Positions 23,252 to 37,600 of a stretch of 64,000 nucleotides of DNA are shown one piece after another. Positions within the stretch are counted from its first letter, which is position 1; every line of letters starts with the position of its first letter. The position numbers and the translations under genes are program-made. The DNA comes from Oasisia sp. SBJ-2009 (lineage: Eukaryota; Annelida; Polychaeta; Sabellida; Siboglinidae), in contig OZ024857.1 in assembly GCA_964017155.1 (NCBI GenBank), positions 31,264,542 through 31,328,541 of the forward strand, read 5' to 3'. The notes under the pieces are model-generated. The model worked only from the letters and a program-made list of their open reading frames with translations, made no database searches and was not told the origin of the DNA.

Positions 23252-25639
23252 CTAGAGAAGTCTTCCGCGACACTCGGCTGAGCCACAGTAGCAGTAGAGC
23301 ACTTTGCCTGGCACACTGCCCACTTCATAGTTGTAATCCCATGTCAGCTCCGTGCCAGCTCGAATGTACCTGCCAACGAGGAACACCACATTAAACCTGT
23401 CCTATGTGGCAACTGTGTAACTGGCTAGTTAACCAACCAACTTGTGAACTTCCTCTGTTTGGTGTCACATATAGTTTTGTTTGTTCTGCAATCGAACAAA
23501 GATTATAGCAACATTAGCAAAATGTTTATGAAGCTGCAGCAATCTTAATAGACACTTGTGTGTATAAGCATTTATATAGGTCATTCATTATATGATCTGG
23601 TTGTCCAATGATACAGTGTATACTATATACACTGCCTACTCAGCATCTCTCATACGCCCAACCAGGAAGCAACTCTGGCTGCTGGAAGCAAGACCTAGTG
23701 AGTGAGAGAAGGAGGAAGAGAGAGACCGATGCTGAGAATTCACGATGGTTACATATTTACCCCCTTTGTGGGATGTATTACATTCCCTTGCATAAACACC
23801 AGGCAGAAGTGATCAATGGTTTAAACAATTCTTTTTGTTCCCGTGTATTGTTTAATGTGTTACACAGGCAATGTCTGAGAATTATTTTCAGTTTATCTGA
23901 AACAATTATTAATTGAAAACAAGTGTGTATTAGCCACCTATAAAATTAGCACTGGGTGACGATATATGAGCAGACATATTCACTGCTACAATGATGCCAG
24001 GTGCCAGTATTGTGAAATACATCAAGTGTTGCAGTGATAAATTTCAGTGTTGTGAGATATATTAACTGGAAGGAAGAGGACTCACTGAGCAGCAAAGAAT
24101 GCAATCCATGGGAACCTGAGATCATGAGTGTCAACAAAGACATTCTGCACGAAGACATTTGGAGTGCAGCTATGCTGTAACCAAAATAAACAACACATTA
24201 ACACTTAACCACAGCAAACAGACATATATCACAAACAATTATTTCTATGCATGTTCATATAAGTTATAAATGTAAACAATAGACACAGTTAAATCACTTT
24301 ATTTGCTCAATTATATTAATGCTGCTTTCAATAGAAATTAGTATATAAAGGTCGAAACTGTTGGATGAAATTATATTTTAGCTGTTGTCTAACCTACACA
24401 CATCATCTAAGCTTTGTCTGCCCAGGAGAGGTCCATAAGGGTGCTTTGATGGAGGGTATGTAAAGAGGAGGGGATATAATTGACTGCAAACCTTGAACCA
24501 AGCAGATGTGGGGTCAAATACATTTGTATTTGAAAGTATTTAAATACTTTTTAAAAAGTATTTGTAATGGTACTTGATGTTTGGGAATTAAAAGTATTTG
24601 TAATTAAATACTTCCTAAAGTATTTGACACAAATACTTTGTCAGTATCAACATTTCTGTTTCACGATCACATGTAATGCCTGCCAAACTGATTGTTTTCA
24701 AGCTTTAAAATACCCATTTAAGGCAACTTTAATGTGTTTCACCCAACAGTGCTAATTATTGACTAGGGCACTAGCAGTGAGCACAACTTCTGTTTGGTCA
24801 GAGCCAGAGGATGGATTAGCACCTGACAGTTCCCTTTGTTCTTTAGTCTGTCACTAGGCTATTCAGCATCTTTCAAGTTGAGCTGTCACACTTCCTCATA
24901 AGATCCTAGCAGTCATTAGCACTGTCTTTTGAGGGCAACATAGGCATTTTATTATAGACTTCCTGGCTTAACTTAACAAACAACATATGATGGTCTTTAC
25001 CTCTGTGGATAGAGATTTCTAAGTAACTTGTCACTGTGATGTAGTTTGCAATAACAAGACTCCCTAGCACTGGTCTGCCTGTCATCTTATGAGCTAAACA
25101 CTAATTATGCCTATGAACTAGATGTCTCGATATTTTCTTGTTTCTTTTACCTACATAGTAATATATCCTAAAAATAAAAAGTATATGAAAATGTTTTTGA
25201 AATACTTTCAATGTATTTGTATTTAAATATTTGTGCTTTTTAAAGTATTTGTAATTGTATTTGAATCCCTCAAGAGTATTTGTATTTAAATACATTTCAA
25301 TGTATTTGACCCCATGTCTGGAACCAAGCAAATGTCGTCCTTGCAATGAGAAGTACAAATAGGACTACTTCAGCACAACACAAACTAACCAACTGTGTCT
25401 GACTTCCCACTGGCATCATCACCTCCTAAGGCCCCAACCAATGATACTAGCGATGATATTTAAACCAAAATTATTTGATAGGAACTTTGGCAGAAAACTA
25501 CCCACATTGAGGTATCTTCCAAGGTTGCCCATTGACTTGGCATCCATCACGTAGGAGAACTCCTCGCCAAAGTACGGCCTTGTGCTTATGGTGGGTCTCT
25601 TCTCTGGACTAGGCGACAGCACTGTGTCTACAAAGTCAA
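23252..25639 (-). CDS. SETDB1: SETDB1 exons 31-33: catalytic C-terminal SET and post-SET
   Basis: Exon 25506-25639 ends [16 protein letters not shown]. Exon 24086-24174 begins [13 protein letters not shown] and continues to FPWIAFFAA. The final exon 23252-23369 has [16 protein letters not shown] and [14 protein letters not shown] before TAG. The split NHSC motif, the WDYNY tyrosines and the post-SET CxCxxxxC cysteines that bind S-adenosylmethionine, the target lysine and zinc are all present, so the enzyme should be active. Confidence 0.97.
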
Positions 25640-28600
25640 CTGCACCAACCAATCAAAACAGCAACAAACAACTTAGCTTTCTGCATTTACTAGGCCAGTC
25701 ATCTGGGTTCTGATCGTTTCACTCAAATACATGTATCAACACAGAATTTTGTTCTAATATCCTTTGTTTGCTGTCAAAATGTCAGATGAAATGTTGAGAA
25801 GATGCTGGAAAGGGTTGACATGGATACTTATTCAGTTGGTTTATATTATTTCTAAGAAATATCTTTAATCCAGACATTTTGGTCCCCAGTTTAAGTAAAA
25901 AAGTTTACCTGATAAACAAATCATGCACACAATGGGAATACTAACATTTGAAAATACAGTTACCATATAATAATGTCTGGATGTTGTATAATAAAATAAG
26001 ACCTACTTTTCTTGGGTTGTCCTGTGGGGGTGTCGATGGTAGGGTTCTGCTGCGGACTTATGTGTTTCTGAGACTTGGGGTCAGGCAGGTTAGAGAAGCG
26101 AGACTGGGTCTGAGACCGAGTGGTACGCTTGAACTCAGGGAGAGCTGCTGTAGACACATCTGACAACAACATTAGTCATTCGTTACCTCTTATATGGTTC
26201 TGATGGAAATTAAATAAAACTGTGTTTTCCAGCATATGATCTTTACTTTTTACCAACAGAACCAAAGCGACCCTTTCAATCCAGATCAACTATCTTCTAA
26301 TCCAATCAATTTCATCTTCAACACATTGAACTACTGATTACATACTTTCTAACAATATAACAAACAATTGCAATCACAAATCAGAGTACAATGGTCTTGT
26401 GGGTTTGCCATTGCAAAGAATGCTTAAGACAATCGTGGTAAACCCTGAAAGTATGATAGGATAGGGACACCAGGAAGGTGTTTTCTCTTGCCTATCAGAA
26501 TGTTCTAATACCCACACTTTGGACTTGAACAACAAATCAGTTTGGATTGCCCAACTGATGTTTCTCCAAAATAAAGATTCCATGGTGAATGATCAGCCAC
26601 ATTTTTATTATTCATTCCCAAGGGCAAACATATGCCAAGCAATCATTGCCAAAAATGCTTTGTAAATAATTATATATCGTCCTTACTGTTGATCAAAATT
26701 ACCAATCACATTTACCGTCACAATTTAGCTGTTGTTGCAAGGCCCTGTTGAGGATGTCTTTGGTTATTGTGACACAGTGCCTGTGACAGCACTGGCCACT
26801 AGACTGTGTGAAGACACAGTGCCTGTGACAGCACTGGCCACTAGACTGTGTGAAGACACAGTGCCTGTGACAGCACTGGCCACTAGACTGTGTGAAGACA
26901 CAGTGCCTGTGACAGCACTGGCCACTAGACTGTGTGAAGACACAGTGCCTGTGACAGCACTGGCCACTAGACTGTGTGAAGACACAGTGCCTGTGACAGC
27001 ACTGGCCACTAGACTGTGTGAAGACACAGTGCCTGTGACAGCACTGGCCACTAGACTGTGTGAAGACACAGTGCCTGTGACAGCACTGGCCACTAGACTG
27101 TGTGAAGACACAGTGCCTGTGACAGCACTGGCCACTAGACTGTGTGAAGACACAGTGCCTGTGACAGCACTGGCCACTAGACTGTGTGAAGATACTACTT
27201 AACAGGGAGCTGTTGAAGGTATGTCTCAGTTTCATTTAGTTCTTTGTTACAACGCTGAATACATTAATTGTGAACACTGGTATAGAACATTGTTTGGATT
27301 CCAAGCATAACGTCTGCCAACATGTTGTACATGAGCTGGCCATTCTCATCTCTCTGCACAGATATTATGGCACCAGAACTGTCACCCTGTTCAAAATGTG
27401 CCTGTAGTGATTAGGCTTAGGGGCAAGATTAGAATTACACCTTTTGTACTAAGAAACACAGAGAGCATAGTGATTGATTTATGCTTGTTATCGAATAATG
27501 GGGGCATAATATTGGAAAGATTGCTGAAATTGTAATGATTGACATATGTGTGATTGTTAAGTGTGTGGGCATAGTGAAATAATGGGTGCGGTTATTAATA
27601 CACATAAATAAACAAATGATCAACTGAAGCTGAGCCTTGCACCAACCTTTCTGTTCAGTAAACATGTTGTCGTCTGAGTCTTCAGATATAACATCGTCAA
27701 TATTAAGTGATGTTGGTTCTGAAATAAAATAATTATATTATTAAAATATTTAGTAACAATAATGAGTTTATATTTATATATGTAATTACACAATTGTGTG
27801 AAGCTGTCTATAAAACAAGATACCACCTCAAAATTTTTAGTTTTGGTAAGAAATTAATTTTCTTAGGAGCATACAATTTTGACACGTACAACGTTTCGAC
27901 CCATCAGCTTGGTCACATGTTGGTGTCATGTTATGCTCCCAGCTAAGTGCATTTCTTACAAAATAACCAAATCTTGGCACCATGAACAATGCATTCCATA
28001 AGAAGTTTAATGTTTTCATAGTTGGTGCTTTTAAACCAAAACAACAAATGTTGCTATTTCAAATTTATTTAAAAAACAACATTTAAAGATTACTTCTAGG
28101 TTACAGCTGACCTGCTCACAACTGGTTATTAGTCAGTCCATAATTTTGTAAGGTTTGCTCACACCCCACAATTTTATACTACTTCTGAGATATGTGTTAA
28201 TGTCTGGAGAGAGTCTAATGGAGACTTGCCTGTTATCTTCAATGAAGCCATTCCATCGTCAGTTTTCTCAATGATGCCTTTCATTTCATCACTGTGACTG
28301 CCAACACGCTCTACTGTTGAATACAAATGAAGAGCAATTAAGGTAAAATACTGAAACATTAGAACATCTATACCATTTAAAACACAATGTATTAAATAAT
28401 AACAATATGAATCATATAAACAAGTTAGATCAATAAACACATAATTTCCAAATACAGACTTAAACCACCATAACTACGTACATGCTAAACATGGGAACAT
28501 ATGCTACAACACAGAGAAAATGCATTTTCAAAAGCAGAGGAAATGTACAATAAGTATGTGACTTGTGGAGTATGAGAAACATCTGTTGTGGAATGTAGAT

Positions 28601-31600
28601 ATCAGCTGTTGGCTGGGAGACAGCTTTAGTGGCACACTGTAGATATCAGATGTTGGCTGGGAGACAGCTTTAGTGGCACACTGTAGATATCAGCTGTTGG
28701 CTGGGAGACAGCTTTAGTGGCACACTGTAGATATCAGCTGTTGGCTGGGAGACAGCTTTAGTGGCACACTGTAGATATCACATGTTGGCTGGGAGACAGC
28801 TTTAGTGGCACACTGTAGATATCAGCTGTTGGCTGGGAGACAGCTTTAGTGGCACACTGTAGATATGATCTGTTGGCTAGGAGACAGCTTTAGTGGCACA
28901 CTGAAGATATCAGCTGTTGGCTGGGAGACAGCTTTAGTGGCACACTGTAGATATCATCTGTTGGCTAGGAGACAGCTTTAGTGGCACACTGAAGATATCA
29001 GCTGTTGGCTGGGAGACAGCTTTAGTGGCACACTGTAGATAGCAGCTGTTGGCAGGGAGACAGCTTTAGTGGCACACTGTAGAGAGGTCAGCTGTTGGTA
29101 TGGAGACAGCTTTAGTGGCATACTGTAAAGAGGTCATCTGCGTTGACAGGGACACAGTTTTATTGGCACATTGTAGAGAGATCATCTGCATTGACAGGGA
29201 CACAGTTTTAGTGGCACATTGTAGAGAGATCATCTGCGTTGACAGGGACACAGTTTTAGTGGCACATTGTAGAGAGATCATCTGCATTGACAGGGACACA
29301 GTTTTAGTGGCACATTGTAGAGAGATCATCTGCATTGACAGGGAAACAGTTGTTGGTATGGAGACAGCTTTAGTGGCACATTGTAGAGAGATCAGCTGTG
29401 TTGGCAGGGATATAGCTTTAGTGGCACATTGTAGAGATCAGCTGTGATGAGAGGTACACAGTGTTAGTGGCACATTGTAAAGAGATCATCTGCATTGACA
29501 GGGACAGTTTTAGTGGCACATTGTAGAGAGATCATCTGCGATGACAGGGAAACAGTTTTAGTGGCACATTGTAGAGAGATCATCTGCATTGACAGGGACA
29601 CAGTTTTAGTGGCATCAGTTTATTGCAGAAAGTTCTATGGGTTCAAAAATGATGTGATGATATCAGACTGATAAGAGTTGAGAAAGGTGGGCCTACCTTT
29701 GTGTTTGCTGGACACTGGTGGCAGAGGCTGCTCATCCAAGTCTGGCAATTCGTCATCATTGACCATCGCCCTCCCCCCAGAGGCCCCTTTGTCTGCTTCT
29801 TCATCACTGATCACGATGGCACTGCTGCTCAGACTGTTGAGCCAATCCTGGGTTTTGTTAGTGCCACTTATCTCCTGCACCCCACACTTCACTGACCTAG
29901 GTCAACAGATAATGTGGTCAACATGTAACGTGGTCAACAGATAACGTGGTCAACAGATAACGTGGTCAACAGATAATGTGATCAATAGATAATGTGGTCA
30001 ACAGATAATATGGTCCACATATGATGTGGTCAATAGATAATGTGGTCAATAGATAATGTGGTCAACAGTTAATGTGGTCAACAGTTAATGTGGTCAACAG
30101 TTAATGTGGTCAACAGTTAATGTGGTCAACAGTTAATGTGGTCAACAGATGATGCAACTAACAGATGTGACCAACAGATAATGTGGTCAACAGATAATGT
30201 GACCAACTGATATGACCAAGAGATAATGTGGTCAACATTTAATGTGGTCAACAGTTAATGTGGTTAACAGTTAACGTGGTTACCAGATGTGACAAACAGA
30301 TACTGTGACCAACAGATAATGTGACCAACAGATTTGTGATAAGTTAAGCCACTAAATCCAGTTAGGTTAGGGTTAGAGCAGCCTTGTCACCAACCAGTGC
30401 TACATACCAGGCCTTGTCCTCTCGCTTCAGCACAATCTTGTTGACGCCATTCTTCCTACACATGCAAGTAGTCTATGGTATATGATGCTTCGATTACTGT
30501 AGTTTACATTTAAAGAAAATCTACCTTGTTTTGACACGATAAGATAGGGCCTTGATCAACCAAAATGAGGCGTTTCAGAAACTGGATTACTAATTTACAT
30601 CACTGAAATATCACATAACAGCATTGGTAGTTTTATGAAATGCTTCAAAAGTCAGTTATATCACATGTGCACTTTATTTGACATGTCATAATAAAGATAA
30701 TAAAAATGGCAGATAATATAATAAAGATAATATGTGACTCATCTTAACAAAAGCGGTCGGATGTCGGTAAATCAGATTTTCCGTAAATGCCGATTTTGTG
30801 AAAAAATCGGGCATTCATAAATTTTGAGATTTTCCCTGAAAATTATTCTTTAGTATTCGTTTTATCGATTGCCACACTTGTTATCATCTAAGTAACTCTG
30901 TTTCGTGTATTTTAAAGACATTTGCGTAGAGTTGTGCTAAGTGTTCTGCTCCATTTCCTTAAAACAAAGCCGAAAATGCCAGTAATTGCGCGCATTCTTT
31001 GCCGCTAATTTTGGGACGATCCCTATCATAACGGGTATCACCGCGTAGCTTAACGCGTCATCTATCCATATATGGTCATATCTATGCTAATGTATGCATT
31101 CTCCGGCCTCCAGAAAGCTTGGGATAGACCCCCTGTTCGATGCCAGTGGGTAAACAAACCGGGGTCATATGGTAGCAACAGCTCCGGCAACCGTTCTCAT
31201 TGGTCCAGCGTGGAACATTTGCATAACCGCATGCGCATTGTGTATTTACTTTGTGTCACTGCTGACCTAGTTAGCGAGTGAAGACGAAGCAAAAAATGGC
31301 GTGGCGTAGTTGTTAAACTCTGATGGAAGTGATCGGACACAAATAGATAGTTTGATTGAGGCGACCGGAGTACTTTTTGGAGGAAGTGACTGATGAAAGC
31401 GTGGCGGACGATGACGAGGATGACAATTATGCGAACTACATCACTGACGAAGACGACGATTTAATTCGACTTTCGTGAGAATGATTGCGACACGGCACGG
31501 CTACGCAAGTCGCGCTGACCGATCCGTAGAGACGATGTCAGATTCTCCGAATGAGGAATTGGGAAAAGCAAATGCAATATCATGAGAATGATACTATCTT

Positions 31601-34600
31601 TGAGTTGTCCAAATTTCAGCCAGATATGTCCATCCTAACCAAGGCATAACAGCAGCAGAGTTTGTTCGCTTTACTTAACAACGGAGGTAACTGCATAAAA
31701 TATTAATTAATCTGCAATTTTTTTTCTAATAAACATTTTGTGTTCATATTAACATGGTATCTTAAGAATGACATTATCTTCCAACATGCCAAGTTTCAAC
31801 AAGATCGGTCCATGGTAACTAAGGTACATTCCATGAAACGTAAACAATATTTTGCATCAACTTTGAAGGCCATTTTCTTACTTTGAAGGTTTCTACCCCA
31901 CACATGTTTGTCAAGCTATAACTTCGGCTAGAATCGAGATATCTTCTAGCATGATATATCATATGCTCTTTCCAGTGGTACTAATAACTCAATTTTGAAA
32001 ATTACCGACATCCGACCGGTTTTGTTAAGATGAGTCACATATACCAGGTGTGGAAACAATATTTCGAGTAGTGACAACAGCTGATAAACATTTAAACTGA
32101 TTTGCAATAAAAACAAATGAGTAACTTATTTCTGTTTTACGACACAAAATGTTTTGATAAATTAATGTTACACACGAATTGCTAGACGGATATCAATCTC
32201 AGAGGATCATTACACACTCTCTCTGACATTATTATATAATACATGATAGTAATAATGATATAATCCTCGAATGTAGTGATACAGTTTATTATTGTATTGT
32301 TATTTAGTAAATTTTACCTGTCAAGGAATTTACGGAAAAAAATCATGTTTTATGAGAGGTGAACATGACTAAATGATAACAATACATTTCTAGCACACAA
32401 CAATATTAAATACACCAGACAAACCATAAGGCCACCTACTTTTTAGATTTCTGATGAGCATATCTCTTCTCGCCTGAATACGTGCTGTAGAAAAATGTAA
32501 ATAGTACATTTCAAAATTTATTTATGATAGTACATAAAAACTACATATACACCAACAATGTGAAATAAATAAGACTAAGTGAAATGATATTTGTTACAGA
32601 TCGTCATCAACAACTTCACTTTTATGCAAGTTTATTAACAAGCGAGACATCGAGCAATGATGTCCAAATTCAACCCAGTAATGGCTGCAGCCATATTGGA
32701 TTTTTAGAAAGAAATGAAAGTTCATATTGCCAATTAAATTTGCTTCGACAACAGGATAAAATGTTTGGTAACTGTATGTGAGGATATAAAGTACAGCTGC
32801 ATCAAACTAAACTAAATCACTACTCAATCTACATAAACACTCCAACCAAACTTTGAACTTCCAAACAAAACATGCTAACTTTCAATGTGCACTCAATTTT
32901 CACCTAGCGTATCCATGCACACTGTTGCAGGGTTCTCCATGCTTGAAATAGCTTTAAAATGGTATGCCACAGTCAGTCATGGCAACCCCATACAAAAGTT
33001 GTAAGCATTTTCAAAGTAGTGCATATTTAATTTGGAAAATGCAGCAGTTTATAATGAACTCATAAATTATAAAAACACATAAATTACAACTTTCACTTGG
33101 ATAAGCTGAAAACCATTTAATGAAGTTATACTTAGCTAAGATATTCTAATTTTAAAACAGATCCAAAGTTACTAATTCCAGATTATGATGCAGAATTCAC
33201 AACTGGAATAGTCGCATGGATATCTAAGCATCACACTGTCCATTGTGTTGGACATCAAACTACATGGCGTGTTTCTAGAAATAGGAAGAAGGAACAATAT
33301 CCTGGCTCCAGTCTGCTACGGAGAGCTCACCTGTCGGAGTCGTCAGCTGGCACAGAGTTGTCTGTGGAGAGGTCATCCATGATGCCCTCATCCTCATCCA
33401 CATTGCTCTCAAAGCCATCCTTCACCCGCTCTACCACCTCAATGTAGTCAAGCTCAGCAAGGTATTCATCACCAAACTGTTGGCCATCCTGTATACCCAA
33501 CATGAATACAAAGTCACACTGAAATAAGTAACTGCTCATTTAGTTGCTTATTAATTAAAATGGCATGGACATTTCTTGTATCAGGAGATGGGTAATCCTC
33601 ACACTTGGAATTAGGCAGTCAGTCACTGGAATTCTGACATGAATTTTGTCTCAATATAGCTACTATTCACTCTTTATGTCATCACATATTAAACAACGGT
33701 AAGAGGAACTAAATACAAATTGTAGCAACATTTGTTGTTGTGAAAATCTCATAACTGACAAAACGTCTATGTGATAGTTGCTTATGCGTGGGTGAGGTTA
33801 GTGTGGCTTACCTCATTGGCTCCTTGTTCTGTTAGAAGTTGCCCCACATAGATGCAGATGAAGCCACCAGCTGGAATGTCATCAAGACACCGCAGCCCCC
33901 AGCCTCTGTTGACACAGATACAAATGGTACCTCCATCCATAAACTGCTACAGTGAATCAACAGCGTATGTATGAAGCCCCCACCTCTCTCAACATACCTC
34001 TTGCTCCCTTTGTAATTATATATAAATCTAAGTTGCTGTATATAGACCAAAAGCCCTCTATTATGACTGTCAAGATTTTTTATTTTACGTGTTCTTCATA
34101 AATGAATTGCAATTAAAAGAACTAGTGCAAACATTGTAATAATGTATGGATAAAATGCACTACCAAATGCTGAATAACATCAAAGTTTATTCTTGTAGCT
34201 TCTGAGAGTTGACTGGCAGTGAGGAGCGAGACAGACAACTAACCTCTTCTCTGTCTTGAACACTTGCAGTCTCAACTGTAGACCAGTCTGGGCAACACGG
34301 TTGGTGCATCGACAGTCGCACTTACAGTTCACATTGCACTCATATACCCTACAACAGTAAACACACTTACAGTTCACATTGCACTCGTACACCCTACAAC
34401 AGTAAACACACTTACAGTTCACATTGCACTCGTACACCCTACAACAGTAAACACACAGTTCACATTGCACTAATACACCATACAACAGTAAACACACTTA
34501 CAGTTCACATTGCACTCGTACACCCTACAACAGTTAACACACTTACAGTTCACATTGCACTCATTCACCCTGCAACAGTAAACACACTTACAGTTCACAT

Positions 34601-37600
34601 TGCACTCATACACCCTACAACAGTAAACACACCTACAGTTCACATTGCACTCATACACCCTACAACAGTTAACACACTTACAGTTCACATTGCACTCGTA
34701 CACCCTACAACAGTAAAAACACTAACAGTTCACATTGCACTCGTACACCCTACAACAGTAAACACACTTACAGTTCACATTGCACTCGTACACCCTACAA
34801 CAGTTAACACACTTACAGTTCACATTGCACTCATTCACCCTGCAACAGTAAACACACTTACAGTTCACATTGCACTCATACACCCTACAACAGTAAACAC
34901 ACTTACAGTTCACATTGCACTCATACACCCTACAACAGTTAACACACTTACAGTTCACATTGCACTCGTACACCATACAACAGTAAACACACGTACAGTT
35001 CACATTGCACTCGTACACCCTACAACAGTAAACACACTTACAGTTCACATTGCACTCACACACCCTGCAACAGTAAACACACTTACAGTTCACATTGCAC
35101 TCACACACCCTGCAACAGTGAACACACTTACAGTTCACATTGCACTCACACACCCTGCAACAGTAAACACACTTACAGTTCCATTGCACTCACACACCCT
35201 GCAACAGTAAACACACTTACAGTTCACATTGCACTCACACACCCTGCAACAGTAAACACACTTACAGTTCACATTGCACTCACACACCCTGCAACAGTAA
35301 ACACACAACATTCACATTTACTCTTACAGCAACTGAATCTCTTGTAATGCACACCTGTGTCACCATTTCGTATGTCTTCAAAACGAGTCCTGTTCAAGAA
35401 CATTAAAGAGTACTTTGTGACAACAAAAACAATTGTTTGACCTCAGATCAGCTGTCACTCCAATGATGAGATGACTCCAGATCAATTTTGTCACACATTA
35501 ATGAGATGACCCAAGATCAACTTTGTGATGTGATCTCAAGTCAACTCTCACTCATCCAGCTATTAGATGTGACAACTATGTCACTCACTCAGTGATGAGG
35601 AGACCTCAGGACAACTATGTCACTCACTCAGTGACTAGGAGACCTCAGGACAAATATGTCACTCACTCAGTGATGAGGAGACCTCAGGACAACTATGTCA
35701 CTCACTCAGTGACGAGGAGACCTCAGGACAACTATGTCACTCACGCAGTGATGAGGAAACCTCAGGACAACTATGTCACTCACTCAGTGATGAGGAGACC
35801 TCAGGTCAACTATGTCACTCACTCAGTGATGAGGAGACCTCAGGACAACTATGTCACTCACCCAGTGATGAGGGACTCGCGTAGACGGCGGTGGTGATAG
35901 CCAGCATCCAGATTCTCAGCTATGCATCTAGTTGCATCAACTGTGAGCTGTATACAGCGACACTTGGTGCGGTCCTAAACAAGAAACTACCATTGCACCA
36001 GTGGCATCTCAAACATGGATACTTCCTAGGAAATTGAATAGTTTTGTCTTTTATAGCTTAACAGAGGAATCTGTCACTTTTAACACTCTCACAACATCAA
36101 AATCTTAAACATGTCAATGTGGACAATTAACTGAAGTGGATTGATACCTGATAATATCAGTTGCCTGACTGAACAGACTATGTAACATGACATACTGAAT
36201 GATGTAACCTTGTAACATAGGACTGAATGTGAATAAGAGAATCAAAACATAACCAGCATTTTTATTTTCAAACCATGCTATCACAGCTACTCATGACATC
36301 TAATCACAAAGAAGACACGACTCTGTTCAGACTGTAACAGTCACCCCCTAGTACAGTAACAATTGTACCTGTGAAATTAATAAACTGAAAACGGGATCAG
36401 GTGTCTTTGTAATCAGTAATACATTAGTAGAGTCAAATGTGTAACTTACACGACAACCATCAGTACAATCACATCCCACCAGAAATGAAGGATCGAGGTT
36501 GAGTTTGACACCTTTGGCTGGTGTACGTTGATTTGAATATTCTACATAGTCAGGATATTCTCGGTCGATGCCATTTACACAAGATATTGGAACTGTCTCC
36601 TTGCCATATGACAGATCCTTGATGTCACAAAATGTCTACAACAAACCATGACAAATAGATTACAAGCCAAACAGATAGCAAGACAAACAGATAATACTCT
36701 TAGCATGTATATTCAAATCAAACTGTTTATTTAAACAAACTAAACATGTTAAATGTACAAAATTAAAATAGATTGTACTTGACTCAGAATCAAAGCACCT
36801 TTATGTATACTCTATTAAGCATTGTTGATGACCAATTTGACAAGAAATGAGCAAAGGATGAATGTTTAGATTGATAACAGTGTCATTGCATACACTGTGT
36901 TTGAGTTACACTCACCCTCACTGGCACATATTCTGTGTCTGTGTGTAGCTGAGAGTCGAAGCAGAACATGTCGATGGTCATGTGTGAGTTGGTCTGGTCC
37001 AGGTACTTATCCACCTCCTCAATGGTTCGCAGTCGCCGGGCACACGGGGCGCGGTACACTATCACCCTCTTGCCATAGTTACTTTGCTTTGTGATTTGCC
37101 TTGATGAAGGTAGTACAATCAATTAATTGCTGAATAGGGGTCAACATATGTGGAAAAGATCATGAAACACAACAAGTTTAGAAATGGGCCTACAGGACAT
37201 ATGCACTATAATTATAGTGACTTGGTAATTAAGAATGAAATGTGTTTTGTTGAATCATAGGCACTGCCTACTCTCTTCATCATAATCACCTAACTGGCCA
37301 TTTTTCTGGTTATTCATATCAGATGACCAGAAACAGTGCCAAATTGGATGCAGTGACAGGACTGGTCATTAATGGTTTTTAGTCAAGAGGGAGTTATCTA
37401 CTTCCACTCCACTCAGCCAATTCAGTGATCAGAATGTAGATGATATCAATAAAGTGTGTGATATTTCATTCTATAGTTGTTCAGAATATTAATTTTATAT
37501 GTTTTTCAGGTGACAATATACCAGTGTATTATTTAAAGATAATTGAATTAACATCAAAATTTACTTGCATTTACCGAAAATCTATATTTTTGACAATCCA

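Noticed and set aside
26699..27235. Open frames on both strands at the 42-bp array
   Set aside because: Ten identical units of length divisible by three keep frames open on both strands. They are not evidence for a gene.
27850..28000. Penelope-like element signature
   Set aside because: Minus-strand CGAAACGTTGTACGTG resembles sequences seen near Penelope-type elements, but no GIY-YIG or reverse-transcriptase frame accompanies it.
29897..30335. Interstitial telomeric repeat
   Set aside because: The unit GTCAACAGATAATGTG does not contain TTAGGG or a related telomere motif.
34470..35189. Cysteine-rich repeat protein ([10 protein letters not shown] repeats)
   Set aside because: The repeats are copies of the start of a SETDB1 exon with intronic sequence between; no start, promoter or independent gene structure.
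35580..35862. CRISPR-like array
   Set aside because: Direct repeats have no unique spacers and sit in an animal gene; this is a minisatellite. The same applies to the other arrays.
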